Positions 47,101 to 59,300 of a DNA stretch of 64,000 nucleotides are shown here, in pieces. The notes beneath the pieces are model-generated. The model saw nothing but the letters and a program-made list of their open reading frames with translations, was not told the DNA's origin and did no database searches. The position numbers were made by a program, and so were the translations under genes. Source of the DNA: Magicicada septendecula (lineage: Eukaryota > Arthropoda > Insecta > Hemiptera > Cicadidae); the NCBI GenBank assembly GCA_034769895.1, contig CM068372.1:372267258-372331257 (forward strand). The letters are read 5' to 3'. Position 1 is the first letter of the stretch, and every line of letters begins with the position of its first letter.

Positions 47101-50100
47101 TTAAGAATTATCTTTTTTATTACTGGTACGAGATTTGGCTTAATTGTATCGTTACATAATGCCTCTCCTCTAAAATTGATCATTTTAATAAAATACTAGC
47201 ATAGTGTTTTATGAAATTATCAGTTATAGATAACTTTTTTCCTTCTCTTCCTTGTTTGTTTCTCCATTCTCCATTTCTCTTCTTACTTAATTCACTCCAT
47301 TTTGTTTGGATCTGTTTTTATTTATTTCCATTGGTGCATATTCCCTCATACACAAATTTTATTTCCCTAACTTTATATAGTAGCTGGTTTCTCCCATTAC
47401 TACTCATTTTTCTGAGACTAGAGGCACATCTTCTCTACTCAGTTCACATAGATTGCTGGACTTTTCAACAGTCAATCTTAAATCTTTGTCAACTTGTGAC
47501 TTAATAATAATAACAATATAACAATATAATTGGGATTGTCCACCTTGTGGTTTGACTTTAGATCACTCTATCCTTACTACTCATTCTTCCTTAACTATAC
47601 ACTATCATCTACTCATATACTATATTGAGAAATTTTATCTTTATTCATATGTTAATTTCATCATATCTCACTTTTCATTATTTTGTTTTCAATGCTTGTT
47701 GTGATCATTTTAATTGTTTTAGACATTTTTTAGTCATTTAGCAGGATTCTGCTTTAGCCATATTTGTATATTTGTTTTATATACAATTTCTCTCTCTCTC
47801 CTTGTACCAGGTAAAGTTTTATTTATTTTTTCTGATAATACTTTTGATTCAGTATAATTTCAAGTATTTATCTCAGTAATTTGAACTTGATTTTATTTTT
47901 GTTTATTTTATTCTGTATTCAACATCATTTTTGATAATGCTTTGGTAAGTTAATGGTCTTACCTTAAAGGAATGTTTGTAGCGTATTCCTTTTAGCTATT
48001 TTTTGTTTTAATTATAATTGTAAGTTTGTGCTTCTTACATTTTGATTATACAGGAATGTGTGTAACTTATTCCTGATTATCTCACTTTTTACTTCATATT
48101 TCAATTTTTTGTTATATTTTAAACTGATTTAAATTGAAAGGAATTTGTGTAACTGTTTCCTTTGTTTTTCTCTTTTTTCATTAAAACTTTTTATTGTTCC
48201 GCATACATCATCTAAATATTTGAGTAAGCTGCTCTTACAATCTCTTTTAGAATTTTGAAATATGTTTCATTTCGCAATAGTTTTATTCTTCCTCGTAAAA
48301 CTTTTTTATTGAAGTTTGATTGTAAACTCCTTTGATTTTCTTTGTATCGATATTACTGATTTGGTAAGTATTATTACCATTGTCTCTTGTGATGACATAC
48401 GGTTTATTATGATATACATATCGCTATACACGGGACCTTGTTATTTATATTTTGTTAAGTTGACTTCTCCTTTTCTTTCCTTTATTATTTCCTTCTCTTG
48501 TTCGACTCTTTGTTGTTAGGCACCTCTACTCCTTCAAGTGTTTGATAGATACACTTATTCTGGATAAAATTATTAAATTTATTTATTATAGTTTAATTTT
48601 TCTGATTTAAATCGTCTTGGTCGTCGTCATTTCTTGTACCCTCTTGTTTTGGTGATTGTCTAGTAACTTCATTTAATTTTAATATTTCCTTCTGTTCCAT
48701 TGGGTTGCTGGGTCATTAACTTGAAGATCAGTCCCTTTTCTTGGTTTGTGGTATCTTCACTTAGTTTACCCATGGTCCATCAGTTCCTCTGCCCTTATGG
48801 TTCGGATAACTCTGGCGTGTAGAACTGTTTTCTTACTGGTGAAATAGGTCTCCTCCATCTTGTACCATAATTCCTTTAATACCATATGTTCCGTGGTATT
48901 TATTTCTACCTCCATCATTTGATTAGTTTGTCCATTAATCAGAGAAGTTGTTTGTGCCTCTCTTATTAATATGATTTTTGCTTTTTTATTTGGTATCTCC
49001 ATTTCTGGTGTGCTCCAGTATTTTATTGACCTTCTTGTTCTGTTGTACTCTGTTTTGTTGTCAGTCATTTCTATTTCTGGCATCTTCCATCCAAGTATTG
49101 ATTTGTTGAATTTTTCATCTGCTGTTTGGTTCTGAATTCCTTTTATAATTTCTCTCAGAGTCCTCCTACAATCTTTGTACTTTATTAATTTGCTTTGATA
49201 GGTAATGGGCAAATTAAATACATCGATGAATCCGTTCTTCATCATCTCCACTTCTTCTCGTGTTTTGATGAGTTTCCTCTTATATACCTTTCCCAGTTCC
49301 TCTGTTTTCTTAATCTTCTTAATGATTCGATTCTTCTTCATACGACTGTTTACACCTATTTGTAGTTCTTGGTGCCTCTCCTCCAATCCCTTGACCATCT
49401 CCTTCTGTGTTATTTTCTGATTCTTCGGTTCCATGTTCTCATTCAACGTTTCTTTGATACCTTTAGAAGTGCTGTCTAGTGTTGTTTCATTCCATTGTTT
49501 GAAATCACTAGCTACTGTTTCTTGAAGTTGATTTACTGGGTAACTTGTCTCTTCCCATCTCTTATTCATCCATGTTTTTGTCCGTTTGTCTTCTTCACGA
49601 AACTCTGCAAACATGAATCTCAATTCTTCTCTGTTCTTCTCACTTTCTTCCTCGATTTTCCTTTGGAGGATATCATGATTAGTTTCCATCTTTTTGTTTA
49701 CTATCTCCAGATCCTTCTTGATCTGTTTCTTCAGTTCTTCGCTCTTCTTCTCCAATACCTCTTGACTTCTTTTCAAGTCTTCATGGTTGCTTTCTATTTT
49801 ATCATTCAGGAATGCTATACTCTCCTTCATTTGCTTCTTCAAATCTTCGCTGTTTTGGTCCAGTTTTTTATTTAACTCTTCCTTGTCTTGTCTTCTCTCT
49901 TTATTCATTTGTCCGAATTGTTCCATCATGAACTTCATCATGCTATCTAAATTCGTTTCTTCTGTCGGTTTGACTGGTTGGTTATTTACCCTGACTTCTC
50001 CTTCTATTTCCGGTTCAGGTTCAGGTTCAGGTGGGCTTGGATTTTCCGGTTGGTCCTCCTGTGGGTTTTCTTCTGACAATTCTCCAGTCGTTTCCTCCAT

Positions 50101-50244
50101 TTCTACTTCTTCAACTTCCTCCACTTCTTCTGGGTTTCCTTCTTGGTTTGGTGTTTCCTTCCCTTTGCGTCTCGTAACCATCCCGTGTCTATTCATGATC
50201 GCCGCTAGTTATTCTTACCAGCCACACGTTGCTGGTCGCCAATA
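44136..50244 (-). mobile_element. Array unit 5 (6109 bp)
   Basis: Full length, two bases shorter than unit 4 in the GT run after the LTR edge (gtgtgtgtac). It first shows ctatttcaatttg, shared with units 6-8. Confidence 0.92.
48766..50196 (-). CDS. Coiled-coil gag-like protein, array copy 5 (476 aa)
   Basis: It has the extra Thr at 239 and Phe instead of Leu at 323 (NGFIDVF). The protein is identical to copies 6 and 7. No enzyme domain lies beside it. Confidence 0.75.
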   Translation of the reverse strand: MNRHGMVTRRKGKETPNQEGNPEEVEEVEEVEMEETTGELSEENPQEDQPENPSPPEPEPEPEIEGEVRVNNQPVKPTEETNLDSMMKFMMEQFGQMNKERRQDKEELNKKLDQNSEDLKKQMKESIAFLNDKIESNHEDLKRSQEVLEKKSEELKKQIKKDLEIVNKKMETNHDILQRKIEEESEKNREELRFMFAEFREEDKRTKTWMNKRWEETSYPVNQLQETVASDFKQWNETTLDSTSKGIKETLNENMEPKNQKITQKEMVKGLEERHQELQIGVNSRMKKNRIIKKIKKTEELGKVYKRKLIKTREEVEMMKNGFIDVFNLPITYQSKLIKYKDCRRTLREIIKGIQNQTADEKFNKSILGWKMPEIEMTDNKTEYNRTRRSIKYWSTPEMEIPNKKAKIILIREAQTTSLINGQTNQMMEVEINTTEHMVLKELWYKMEETYFTSKKTVLHARVIRTIRAEELMDHG

Positions 50245-53200
50245 TGTAACAAGTAAATATGGGGTGTGTGTGTACTTCCTTAAAGCCCCTCGTTGGGTTC
50301 GTCAATATGTAACGAGTAATAAACGAGGTCGTACCTGTTAAAATGTATCACACTTGTTTATTTAGTGTATTAGTGTGATTGTAGTGTGTTTGCCTCACAC
50401 TGGTTGTTACATAAATCGACGTCACTACTGGAGTCCGTAGCGTTGTCAATGTCACCAGTACAACCTACCTGTTAATTCATAGGGATTACGATTCCCGGGT
50501 GGCGCCAAATTGTTTTTGTTAAAACAATTAAAACATTTAGTTTTTAAAGTAATATGTGGTATTCGCATGGACAGCTGTGGCGTTCGAATTATTCCCGCTA
50601 CTACACAGGTTGTCGACTCAGCCACTCGTGACAAGCGCTAGTTGGCTATGACTTAAACTTCGCTAACACACATATATTTACAGCAAAAAATCCTATGAAA
50701 TAACAAGATAGTATTGTTCTGTACTGCGCTTTTTAATACACATTTAATTATTAATAAACATGACAATTGAATATTAAACAAATTTATAATATTATGCTCC
50801 GGCTTAGAGCTTGAAACACAAATATCTCAAGGTTGGAAAAATGGTTTCAAAACATTATCGTTCATTTACCGTTTAACAAAATTACTATGTTTTTAAAACC
50901 TGGGGTTCTTTTGATCATGAAAATAGACATAAACGTTGATTACATGAAAAGAAAGTACACTATTATACCTTATAGGTACTTAGGATTTATAATGTGTTTG
51001 TACAATTTGTTCCGTAGTGTCGTATTTCTGTTACAGTAATTATGTTTACAAATAAGGTTATCTTTATAAATGTTTTTTAATATAAGTAAATTATGCCTTT
51101 ACCTTTGAAAGAAAATACTACTTTTAAATAGTGAGAAATTTCATCATTTGCAAATAATTTAAGTGATTTGGGGTTTTAGGAGTAAGAAATTATTCGGTAC
51201 TTATCAGTTCGTCTCACGTTGAAAGGTCGTCATCAATATAGGCGTTTATTTTTCGAATTTGGTCTGGTTGAAGGCTTCCAGCATCTTCTTCAAACTGGTC
51301 TGAGTTTTTTCGTTAATTAATTCATTTAATTTCGTTCTTGGTCATCATTAATTCTGTATAGATCGACGTCTCTTCATATTGGATCATCTGAATTCACTAT
51401 TTCAATTTGTTATCACTGTTTAACTTAAAGTTTTAGTTTGTCCAATTTCTTGTGTGGCGTACCCACGCTTCGTTTCTTCAGCGTCTATCTAATTTAACAG
51501 AAAAATAAGCCTCAAAAAACTCGTTGTCATAGTAACTAATAATTCAATGCTGGTTTAATTTCTCATTACATACATTGTTAGAGATATTTGAATTTTTATT
51601 CAAATTTATTAAGTATTTTCCCAATGATTTTACTCCCTTATACTTCCTTTGGGATAATAAATGACATCACTATTATTTTTCTTTCCTTTTAAAGTTTACA
51701 ATGATACCTCATAAGGTCATATTTTGTTACACTTTAACTATAGTCTAATTAGTCGACATTTAAAAAATAACGTATCCTTCTTGAATTAAATTATTACAAT
51801 AATATTTCTGTGTAGAAATAACTGATATACAATCATTGTCCATTCACTGTTCTTAGATTAGTAAGATTTTTTGTGAAATTGATACAATTTGCATTTAAAA
51901 TGTTCTTGGCAGTTAACTGTTTTTCTAGTTACAAACAGCCATGATTGTTTTCTAGTGTATTTCCCTTTTAAATTACATTCTGAATTCAGCCTGATGGGCT
52001 TCACTTATTTGTTTGTGTTTTAATTATTATTCAACATAAATTTTCATTACTTTTCATTTAAAATATAATAGTTAGGTTTATGGACTGTAAGTCCCTTTTC
52101 AGTCATATTCCTTCTTTAACATTGAATCAACTATTCTTTGCAAATTATAAATTATTCTTAGTACTAACATTGATTTCTATCTTGTCTTATAAAGTATGGT
52201 GGTAAACATTGTCACTTTCTCTAATATTATTAAGGTTGATTCCCCTTTCAACATGGGGTGTTGTATTCTTTATAAATGTAATCTTTAATAACAAACTTTA
52301 CTTCTATCCTATCATGCCATGTTAACACAAGTTATGGTACTGGGCTTTCTCCCTGATATGTCACATGCTTTCCTTATATTAATTTTAAATACTATTTTTA
52401 ATTACTTCTAGGTATACAATTAATTATAATTCTACTCTAATCATTGGTGGTTTATCAATGTTTTAAAGAGTGTCTATTTCCTTAGCATTCTAATTTGAAT
52501 GTTTCACCTTCACTATTTTATAGGGCATTAACACTTCACTAAAACACTTCACTTTGGTTCACTGTTTTGTACTTAGTGTTATTTAATGGGTAACCCCTAT
52601 ACTTTTTCCTACCATTTCTCACTATTTTGTTCTAGTATTATGTTTACTATAAACAATATTAGGCTAGTTGTGTTTTGGTTGAATCTAACCTTTCTGACAG
52701 GGTTAATGTACTCTTCCTATACTACTTTGCTTTATAATTGTATTGTCTTAAAAATGGTTACATATGTTAAATCAATAATAATAATAATAACATTGGTTTC
52801 GTTAATATATAATTATTTAAGGTTTATTGACCGTATTCTATCTTTAACATACAATCTTTCCCTTTTATATATGTGTGTTAGTTTCCCCTTGGGTTTTATC
52901 TGTCTCCTCTTCATTCTTCCTCTTCTTCTTCTTCAATAATCTTCATCTTCTTTCTTCATCTTGGTTTGGTCCTCCTTTAGTTCTATGTCCATCATTGTTT
53001 TGTCAATCACATTTTCTCAAGTATGTTTGGGTTGTCGGCTCAATCATGTCAAAATATCTACATTTTAATAAGTATGTTACGTGGTTTGTGTTTTTTGGCT
53101 CAATCACTTGGGTTGGGTAATATCGTGGTACGTCATGTCAAAGTATTTACATTTTAATCATTTTTTACACATTTTATTTCATATGAAGTAATTTTATATT

Positions 53201-56200
53201 AAGAATTATCTTTTTTATTACTGGTACGAGATTTGGCTTAATTGTATCGTTACATAATGCCTCTCCTCTAAAATTGATCATTTTAATAAAATACTAGCAT
53301 AGTGTTTTATGAAATTATCAGTTATAGATAACTTTTTTCCTTCTCTTCCTTGTTTGTTTCTCCATTCTCCATTTCTCTTCTTACTTAATTCACTCCATTT
53401 TGTTTGGATCTGTTTTTATTTATTTCCATTGGTGCATATTCCCTCATACACAAATTTTATTTCCCTAACTTTATATAGTAGCTGGTTTCTCCCATTACTA
53501 CTCATTTTTCTGAGACTAGAGGCACATCTTCTCTACTCAGTTCACATAGATTGCTGGACTTTTCAACAGTCAATCTTAAATCTTTGTCAACTTGTGACTT
53601 AATAATAATAACAATATAACAATATAATTGGGATTGTCCACCTTGTGGTTTGACTTTAGATCACTCTATCCTTACTACTCATTCTTCCTTAACTATACAC
53701 TATCATCTACTCATATACTATATTGAGAAATTTTATCTTTATTCATATGTTAATTTCATCATATCTCACTTTTCATTATTTTGTTTTCAATGCTTGTTGT
53801 GATCATTTTAATTGTTTTAGACATTTTTTAGTCATTTAGCAGGATTCTGCTTTAGCCATATTTGTATATTTGTTTTATATACAATTTCTCTCTCTCTCCT
53901 TGTACCAGGTAAAGTTTTATTTATTTTTTCTGATAATACTTTTGATTCAGTATAATTTCAAGTATTTATCTCAGTAATTTGAACTTGATGTTATTTTTGT
54001 TTATTTTATTCTGTATTCAACATCATTTTTGATAATGCTTTGGTAAGTTAATGGTCTTACCTTAAAGGAATGTTTGTAGCGTATTCCTTTTAGCTATTTT
54101 TTGTTTTAATTATAATTGTAAGTTTGTGCTTCTTACATTTTGATTATACAGGAATGTGTGTAACTTATTCCTGATTATCTCACTTTTTACTTCATATTTC
54201 AATTTTTTGTTATATTTTAAACTGATTTAAATTGAAAGGAATTTGTGTAACTGTTTCCTTTGTTTTTCTCTTTTTTCATTAAAACTTTTTATTGTTCCGC
54301 ATACATCATCTAAATATTTGAGTAAGCTGCTCTTACAATCTCTTTTAGAATTTTGAAATATGTTTCATTTCGCAATAGTTTTATTCTTCCTCGTAAAACT
54401 TTTTTATTGAAGTTTGATTGTAAACTCCTTTGATTTTCTTTGTATCGATATTACTGATTTGGTAAGTATTATTACCATTGTCTCTTGTGATGACATACGG
54501 TTTATTATGATATACATATCGCTATACACGGGACCTTGTTATTTATATTTTGTTAAGTTGACTTCTCCTTTTCTTTCCTTTATTATTTCCTTCTCTTGTT
54601 CGACTCTTTGTTGTTAGGCACCTCTACTCCTTCAAGTGTTTGATAGATACACTTATTCTGGATAAAATTATTAAATTTATTTATTATAGTTTAATTTTTC
54701 TGATTTAAATCGTCTTGGTCGTCGTCATTTCTTGTACCCTCTTGTTTTGGTGATTGTCTAGTAACTTCATTTAATTTTAATATTTCCTTCTGTTCCATTG
54801 GGTTGCTGGGTCATTAACTTGAAGATCAGTCCCTTTTCTTGGTTTGTGGTATCTTCACTTAGTTTACCCATGGTCCATCAGTTCCTCTGCCCTTATGGTT
54901 CGGATAACTCTGGCGTGTAGAACTGTTTTCTTACTGGTGAAATAGGTCTCCTCCATCTTGTACCATAATTCCTTTAATACCATATGTTCCGTGGTATTTA
55001 TTTCTACCTCCATCATTTGATTAGTTTGTCCATTAATCAGAGAAGTTGTTTGTGCCTCTCTTATTAATATGATTTTTGCTTTTTTATTTGGTATCTCCAT
55101 TTCTGGTGTGCTCCAGTATTTTATTGACCTTCTTGTTCTGTTGTACTCTGTTTTGTTGTCAGTCATTTCTATTTCTGGCATCTTCCATCCAAGTATTGAT
55201 TTGTTGAATTTTTCATCTGCTGTTTGGTTCTGAATTCCTTTTATAATTTCTCTCAGAGTCCTCCTACAATCTTTGTACTTTATTAATTTGCTTTGATAGG
55301 TAATGGGCAAATTAAATACATCGATGAATCCGTTCTTCATCATCTCCACTTCTTCTCGTGTTTTGATGAGTTTCCTCTTATATACCTTTCCCAGTTCCTC
55401 TGTTTTCTTAATCTTCTTAATGATTCGATTCTTCTTCATACGACTGTTTACACCTATTTGTAGTTCTTGGTGCCTCTCCTCCAATCCCTTGACCATCTCC
55501 TTCTGTGTTATTTTCTGATTCTTCGGTTCCATGTTCTCATTCAACGTTTCTTTGATACCTTTAGAAGTGCTGTCTAGTGTTGTTTCATTCCATTGTTTGA
55601 AATCACTAGCTACTGTTTCTTGAAGTTGATTTACTGGGTAACTTGTCTCTTCCCATCTCTTATTCATCCATGTTTTTGTCCGTTTGTCTTCTTCACGAAA
55701 CTCTGCAAACATGAATCTCAATTCTTCTCTGTTCTTCTCACTTTCTTCCTCGATTTTCCTTTGGAGGATATCATGATTAGTTTCCATCTTTTTGTTTACT
55801 ATCTCCAGATCCTTCTTGATCTGTTTCTTCAGTTCTTCGCTCTTCTTCTCCAATACCTCTTGACTTCTTTTCAAGTCTTCATGGTTGCTTTCTATTTTAT
55901 CATTCAGGAATGCTATACTCTCCTTCATTTGCTTCTTCAAATCTTCGCTGTTTTGGTCCAGTTTTTTATTTAACTCTTCCTTGTCTTGTCTTCTCTCTTT
56001 ATTCATTTGTCCGAATTGTTCCATCATGAACTTCATCATGCTATCTAAATTCGTTTCTTCTGTCGGTTTGACTGGTTGGTTATTTACCCTGACTTCTCCT
56101 TCTATTTCCGGTTCAGGTTCAGGTTCAGGTGGGCTTGGATTTTCCGGTTGGTCCTCCTGTGGGTTTTCTTCTGACAATTCTCCAGTCGTTTCCTCCATTT

Positions 56201-56342
56201 CTACTTCTTCAACTTCCTCCACTTCTTCTGGGTTTCCTTCTTGGTTTGGTGTTTCCTTCCCTTTGCGTCTCGTAACCATCCCGTGTCTATTCATGATCGC
56301 CGCTAGTTATTCTTACCAGCCACACGTTGCTGGTCGCCAATA
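50245..56342 (-). mobile_element. Array unit 6 (6098 bp)
   Basis: Full length. It has the 14-bp deletion (near 53082) and one extra ata in the aataata run near 52775. It shares ggttggaaaaatgg (near 50832) and taccgtttaac with unit 7; units 1-5 and 8 read ggttggcaaaatgg. Confidence 0.92.
54864..56294 (-). CDS. Coiled-coil gag-like protein, array copy 6 (476 aa)
   Basis: Same protein as copies 5 and 7 (Thr insertion, F323). The three identical products mark the most recently amplified part of the array. Confidence 0.75.
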   Translation of the reverse strand: MNRHGMVTRRKGKETPNQEGNPEEVEEVEEVEMEETTGELSEENPQEDQPENPSPPEPEPEPEIEGEVRVNNQPVKPTEETNLDSMMKFMMEQFGQMNKERRQDKEELNKKLDQNSEDLKKQMKESIAFLNDKIESNHEDLKRSQEVLEKKSEELKKQIKKDLEIVNKKMETNHDILQRKIEEESEKNREELRFMFAEFREEDKRTKTWMNKRWEETSYPVNQLQETVASDFKQWNETTLDSTSKGIKETLNENMEPKNQKITQKEMVKGLEERHQELQIGVNSRMKKNRIIKKIKKTEELGKVYKRKLIKTREEVEMMKNGFIDVFNLPITYQSKLIKYKDCRRTLREIIKGIQNQTADEKFNKSILGWKMPEIEMTDNKTEYNRTRRSIKYWSTPEMEIPNKKAKIILIREAQTTSLINGQTNQMMEVEINTTEHMVLKELWYKMEETYFTSKKTVLHARVIRTIRAEELMDHG

Positions 56343-59300
56343 TGTAACAAGTAAATATGGGGTGTGTGTGTACTTCCTTAAAGCCCCTCGTTGGGTTCGT
56401 CAATATGTAACGAGTAATAAACGAGGTCGTACCTGTTAAAATGTATCACACTTGTTTATTTAGTGTATTAGTGTGATTGTAGTGTGTTTGCCTCACACTG
56501 GTTGTTACATAAATCGACGTCACTACTGGAGTCCGTAGCGTTGTCAATGTCACCAGTACAACCTACCTGTTAATTCATAGGGATTACGATTCCCGGGTGG
56601 CGCCAAATTGTTTTTGTTAAAACAATTAAAACATTTAGTTTTTAAAGTAATATGTGGTATTCGCATGGACAGCTGTGGCGTTCGAATTATTCCCGCTACT
56701 ACACAGGTTGTCGACTCAGCCACTCGTGACAAGCGCTAGTTGGCTATGACTTAAACTTCGCTAACACACATATATTTACAGCAAAAAATCCTATGAAATA
56801 ACAAGATAGTATTGTTCTGTACTGCGCTTTTTAATACACATTTAATTATTAATAAACATGACAATTGAATATTAAACAAATTTATAATATTATGCTCCGG
56901 CTTAGAGCTTGAAACACAAATATCTCAAGGTTGGAAAAATGGTTTCAAAACATTATCGTTCATTTACCGTTTAACAAAATTACTATGTTTTTAAAACCTG
57001 GGGTTCTTTTGATCATGAAAATAGACATAAACGTTGATTACATGAAAAGAAAGTACACTATTATACCTTATAGGTACTTAGGATTTATAATGTGTTTGTA
57101 CAATTTGTTCCGTAGTGTCGTATTTCTGTTACAGTAATTATGTTTACAAATAAGGTTATCTTTATAAATGTTTTTTAATATAAGTAAATTATGCCTTTAC
57201 CTTTGAAAGAAAATACTACTTTTAAATAGTGAGAAATTTCATCATTTGCAAATAATTTAAGTGATTTGGGGTTTTAGGAGTAAGAAATTATTCGGTACTT
57301 ATCAGTTCGTCTCACGTTGAAAGGTCGTCATCAATATAGGCGTTTATTTTTCGAACTTTGGTCTGGTTGAAGGCTTCCAGCATCTTCTTCAAACTGGTCT
57401 GAGTTTTTTCGTTAATTAATTCATTTAATTTCGTTCTTGGTCATCATTAATTCTGTATAGATCGACGTCTCTTCATATTGGATCATCTGAATTCACTATT
57501 TCAATTTGTTATCACTGTTTAACTTAAAGTTTTAGTTTGTCCAATTTCTTGTGTGGCGTACCCACGCTTCGTTTCTTCAGCGTCTATCTAATTTAACAGA
57601 AAAATAAGCCTCAAAAAACTCGTTGTCATAGTAACTAATAATTCAATGCTGGTTTAATTTCTCATTCATACATTGTTAGAGATATTTGAATTTTTATTCA
57701 AATTTATTAAGTATTTTCCCAATGATTTTACTCCCTTATACTTCCTTTGGGATAATAAATGACATCACTATTATTTTTCTTTCCTTTTAAAGTTTACAAT
57801 GATACCTCATAAGGTCATATTTTGTTACACTTTAACTATAGTCTAATTAGTCGACATTTAAAAAATAACGTATCCTTCTTGAATTAAATTATTACAATAA
57901 TATTTCTGTGTAGAAATAACTGATATACAATCATTGTCCATTCACTGTTCTTAGATTAGTAAGATTTTTTGTGAAATTGATACAATTTGCATTTAAAATG
58001 TTCTTGGCAGTTAACTGTTTTTCTAGTTACAAACAGCCATGATTGTTTTCTAGTGTATTTCCCTTTTAAATTACATTCTGAATTCAGCCTGATGGGCTTC
58101 ACTTATTTGTTTGTGTTTTAATTATTATTCAACATAAATTTCATTACTTTTCATTTAAAATATAATAGTTAGGTTTATGGACTGTAAGTCCCTTTTCAGT
58201 CATATTCCTTCTTTAACATTGAATCAACTATTCTTTGCAAATTATAAATTATTCTTAGTACTAACATTGATTTCTATCTTGTCTTATAAAGTATGGTGGT
58301 AAACATTGTCACTTTCTCTAATATTATTAAGGTTGATTCCCCTTTCAACATGGGGTGTTGTATTCTTTATAAATGTAATCTTTAATAACAAACTTTACTT
58401 CTATCCTATCATGCCATGTTAACACAAGTTATGGTACTGGGCTTTCTCCCTGATATGTCACATGCTTTCCTTATATTAATTTTAAATACTATTTTTAATT
58501 ACTTCTAGGTATACAATTAATTATAATTCTACTCTAATCATTGGTGGTTTATCAATGTTTTAAAGAGTGTCTATTTCCTTAGCATTCTAATTTGAATGTT
58601 TCACCTTCACTATTTTATAGGGCATTAACACTTCACTAAAACACTTCACTTTGGTTCACTGTTTTGTACTTAGTGTTATTTAATGGGTAACCCCTATACT
58701 TTTTCCTACCATTTCTCACTATTTTGTTCTAGTATTATGTTTACTATAAACAATATTAGGCTAGTTGTGTTTTGGTTGAATCTAACCTTTCTGACAGGGT
58801 TAATGTACTCTTCCTATACTACTTTGCTTTATAATTGTATTGTCTTAAAAATGGTTACATATGTTAAATCAATAATAATAATAACATTGGTTTCGTTAAT
58901 ATATAATTATTTAAGGTTTATTGACCGTATTCTATCTTTAACATACAATCTTTCCCTTTTATATATGTGTGTTAGTTTCCCCTTGGGTTTTATCTGTCTC
59001 CTCTTCATTCTTCCTCTTCTTCTTCTTCAATAATCTTCATCTTCTTTCTTCATCTTGGTTTGGTCCTCCTTTAGTTCTATGTCCATCATTGTTTTGTCAA
59101 TCACATTTTCTCAAGTATGTTTGGGTTGTCGGCTCAATCATGTCAAAATATCTACATTTTAATAAGTATGTTACGTGGTTTGTGTTTTTTGGCTCAATCA
59201 CTTGGGTTGGGTAATATCGTGGTACGTCATGTCAAAGTATTTACATTTTAATCATTTTTTACACATTTTATTTCATATGAAGTAATTTTATATTAAGAAT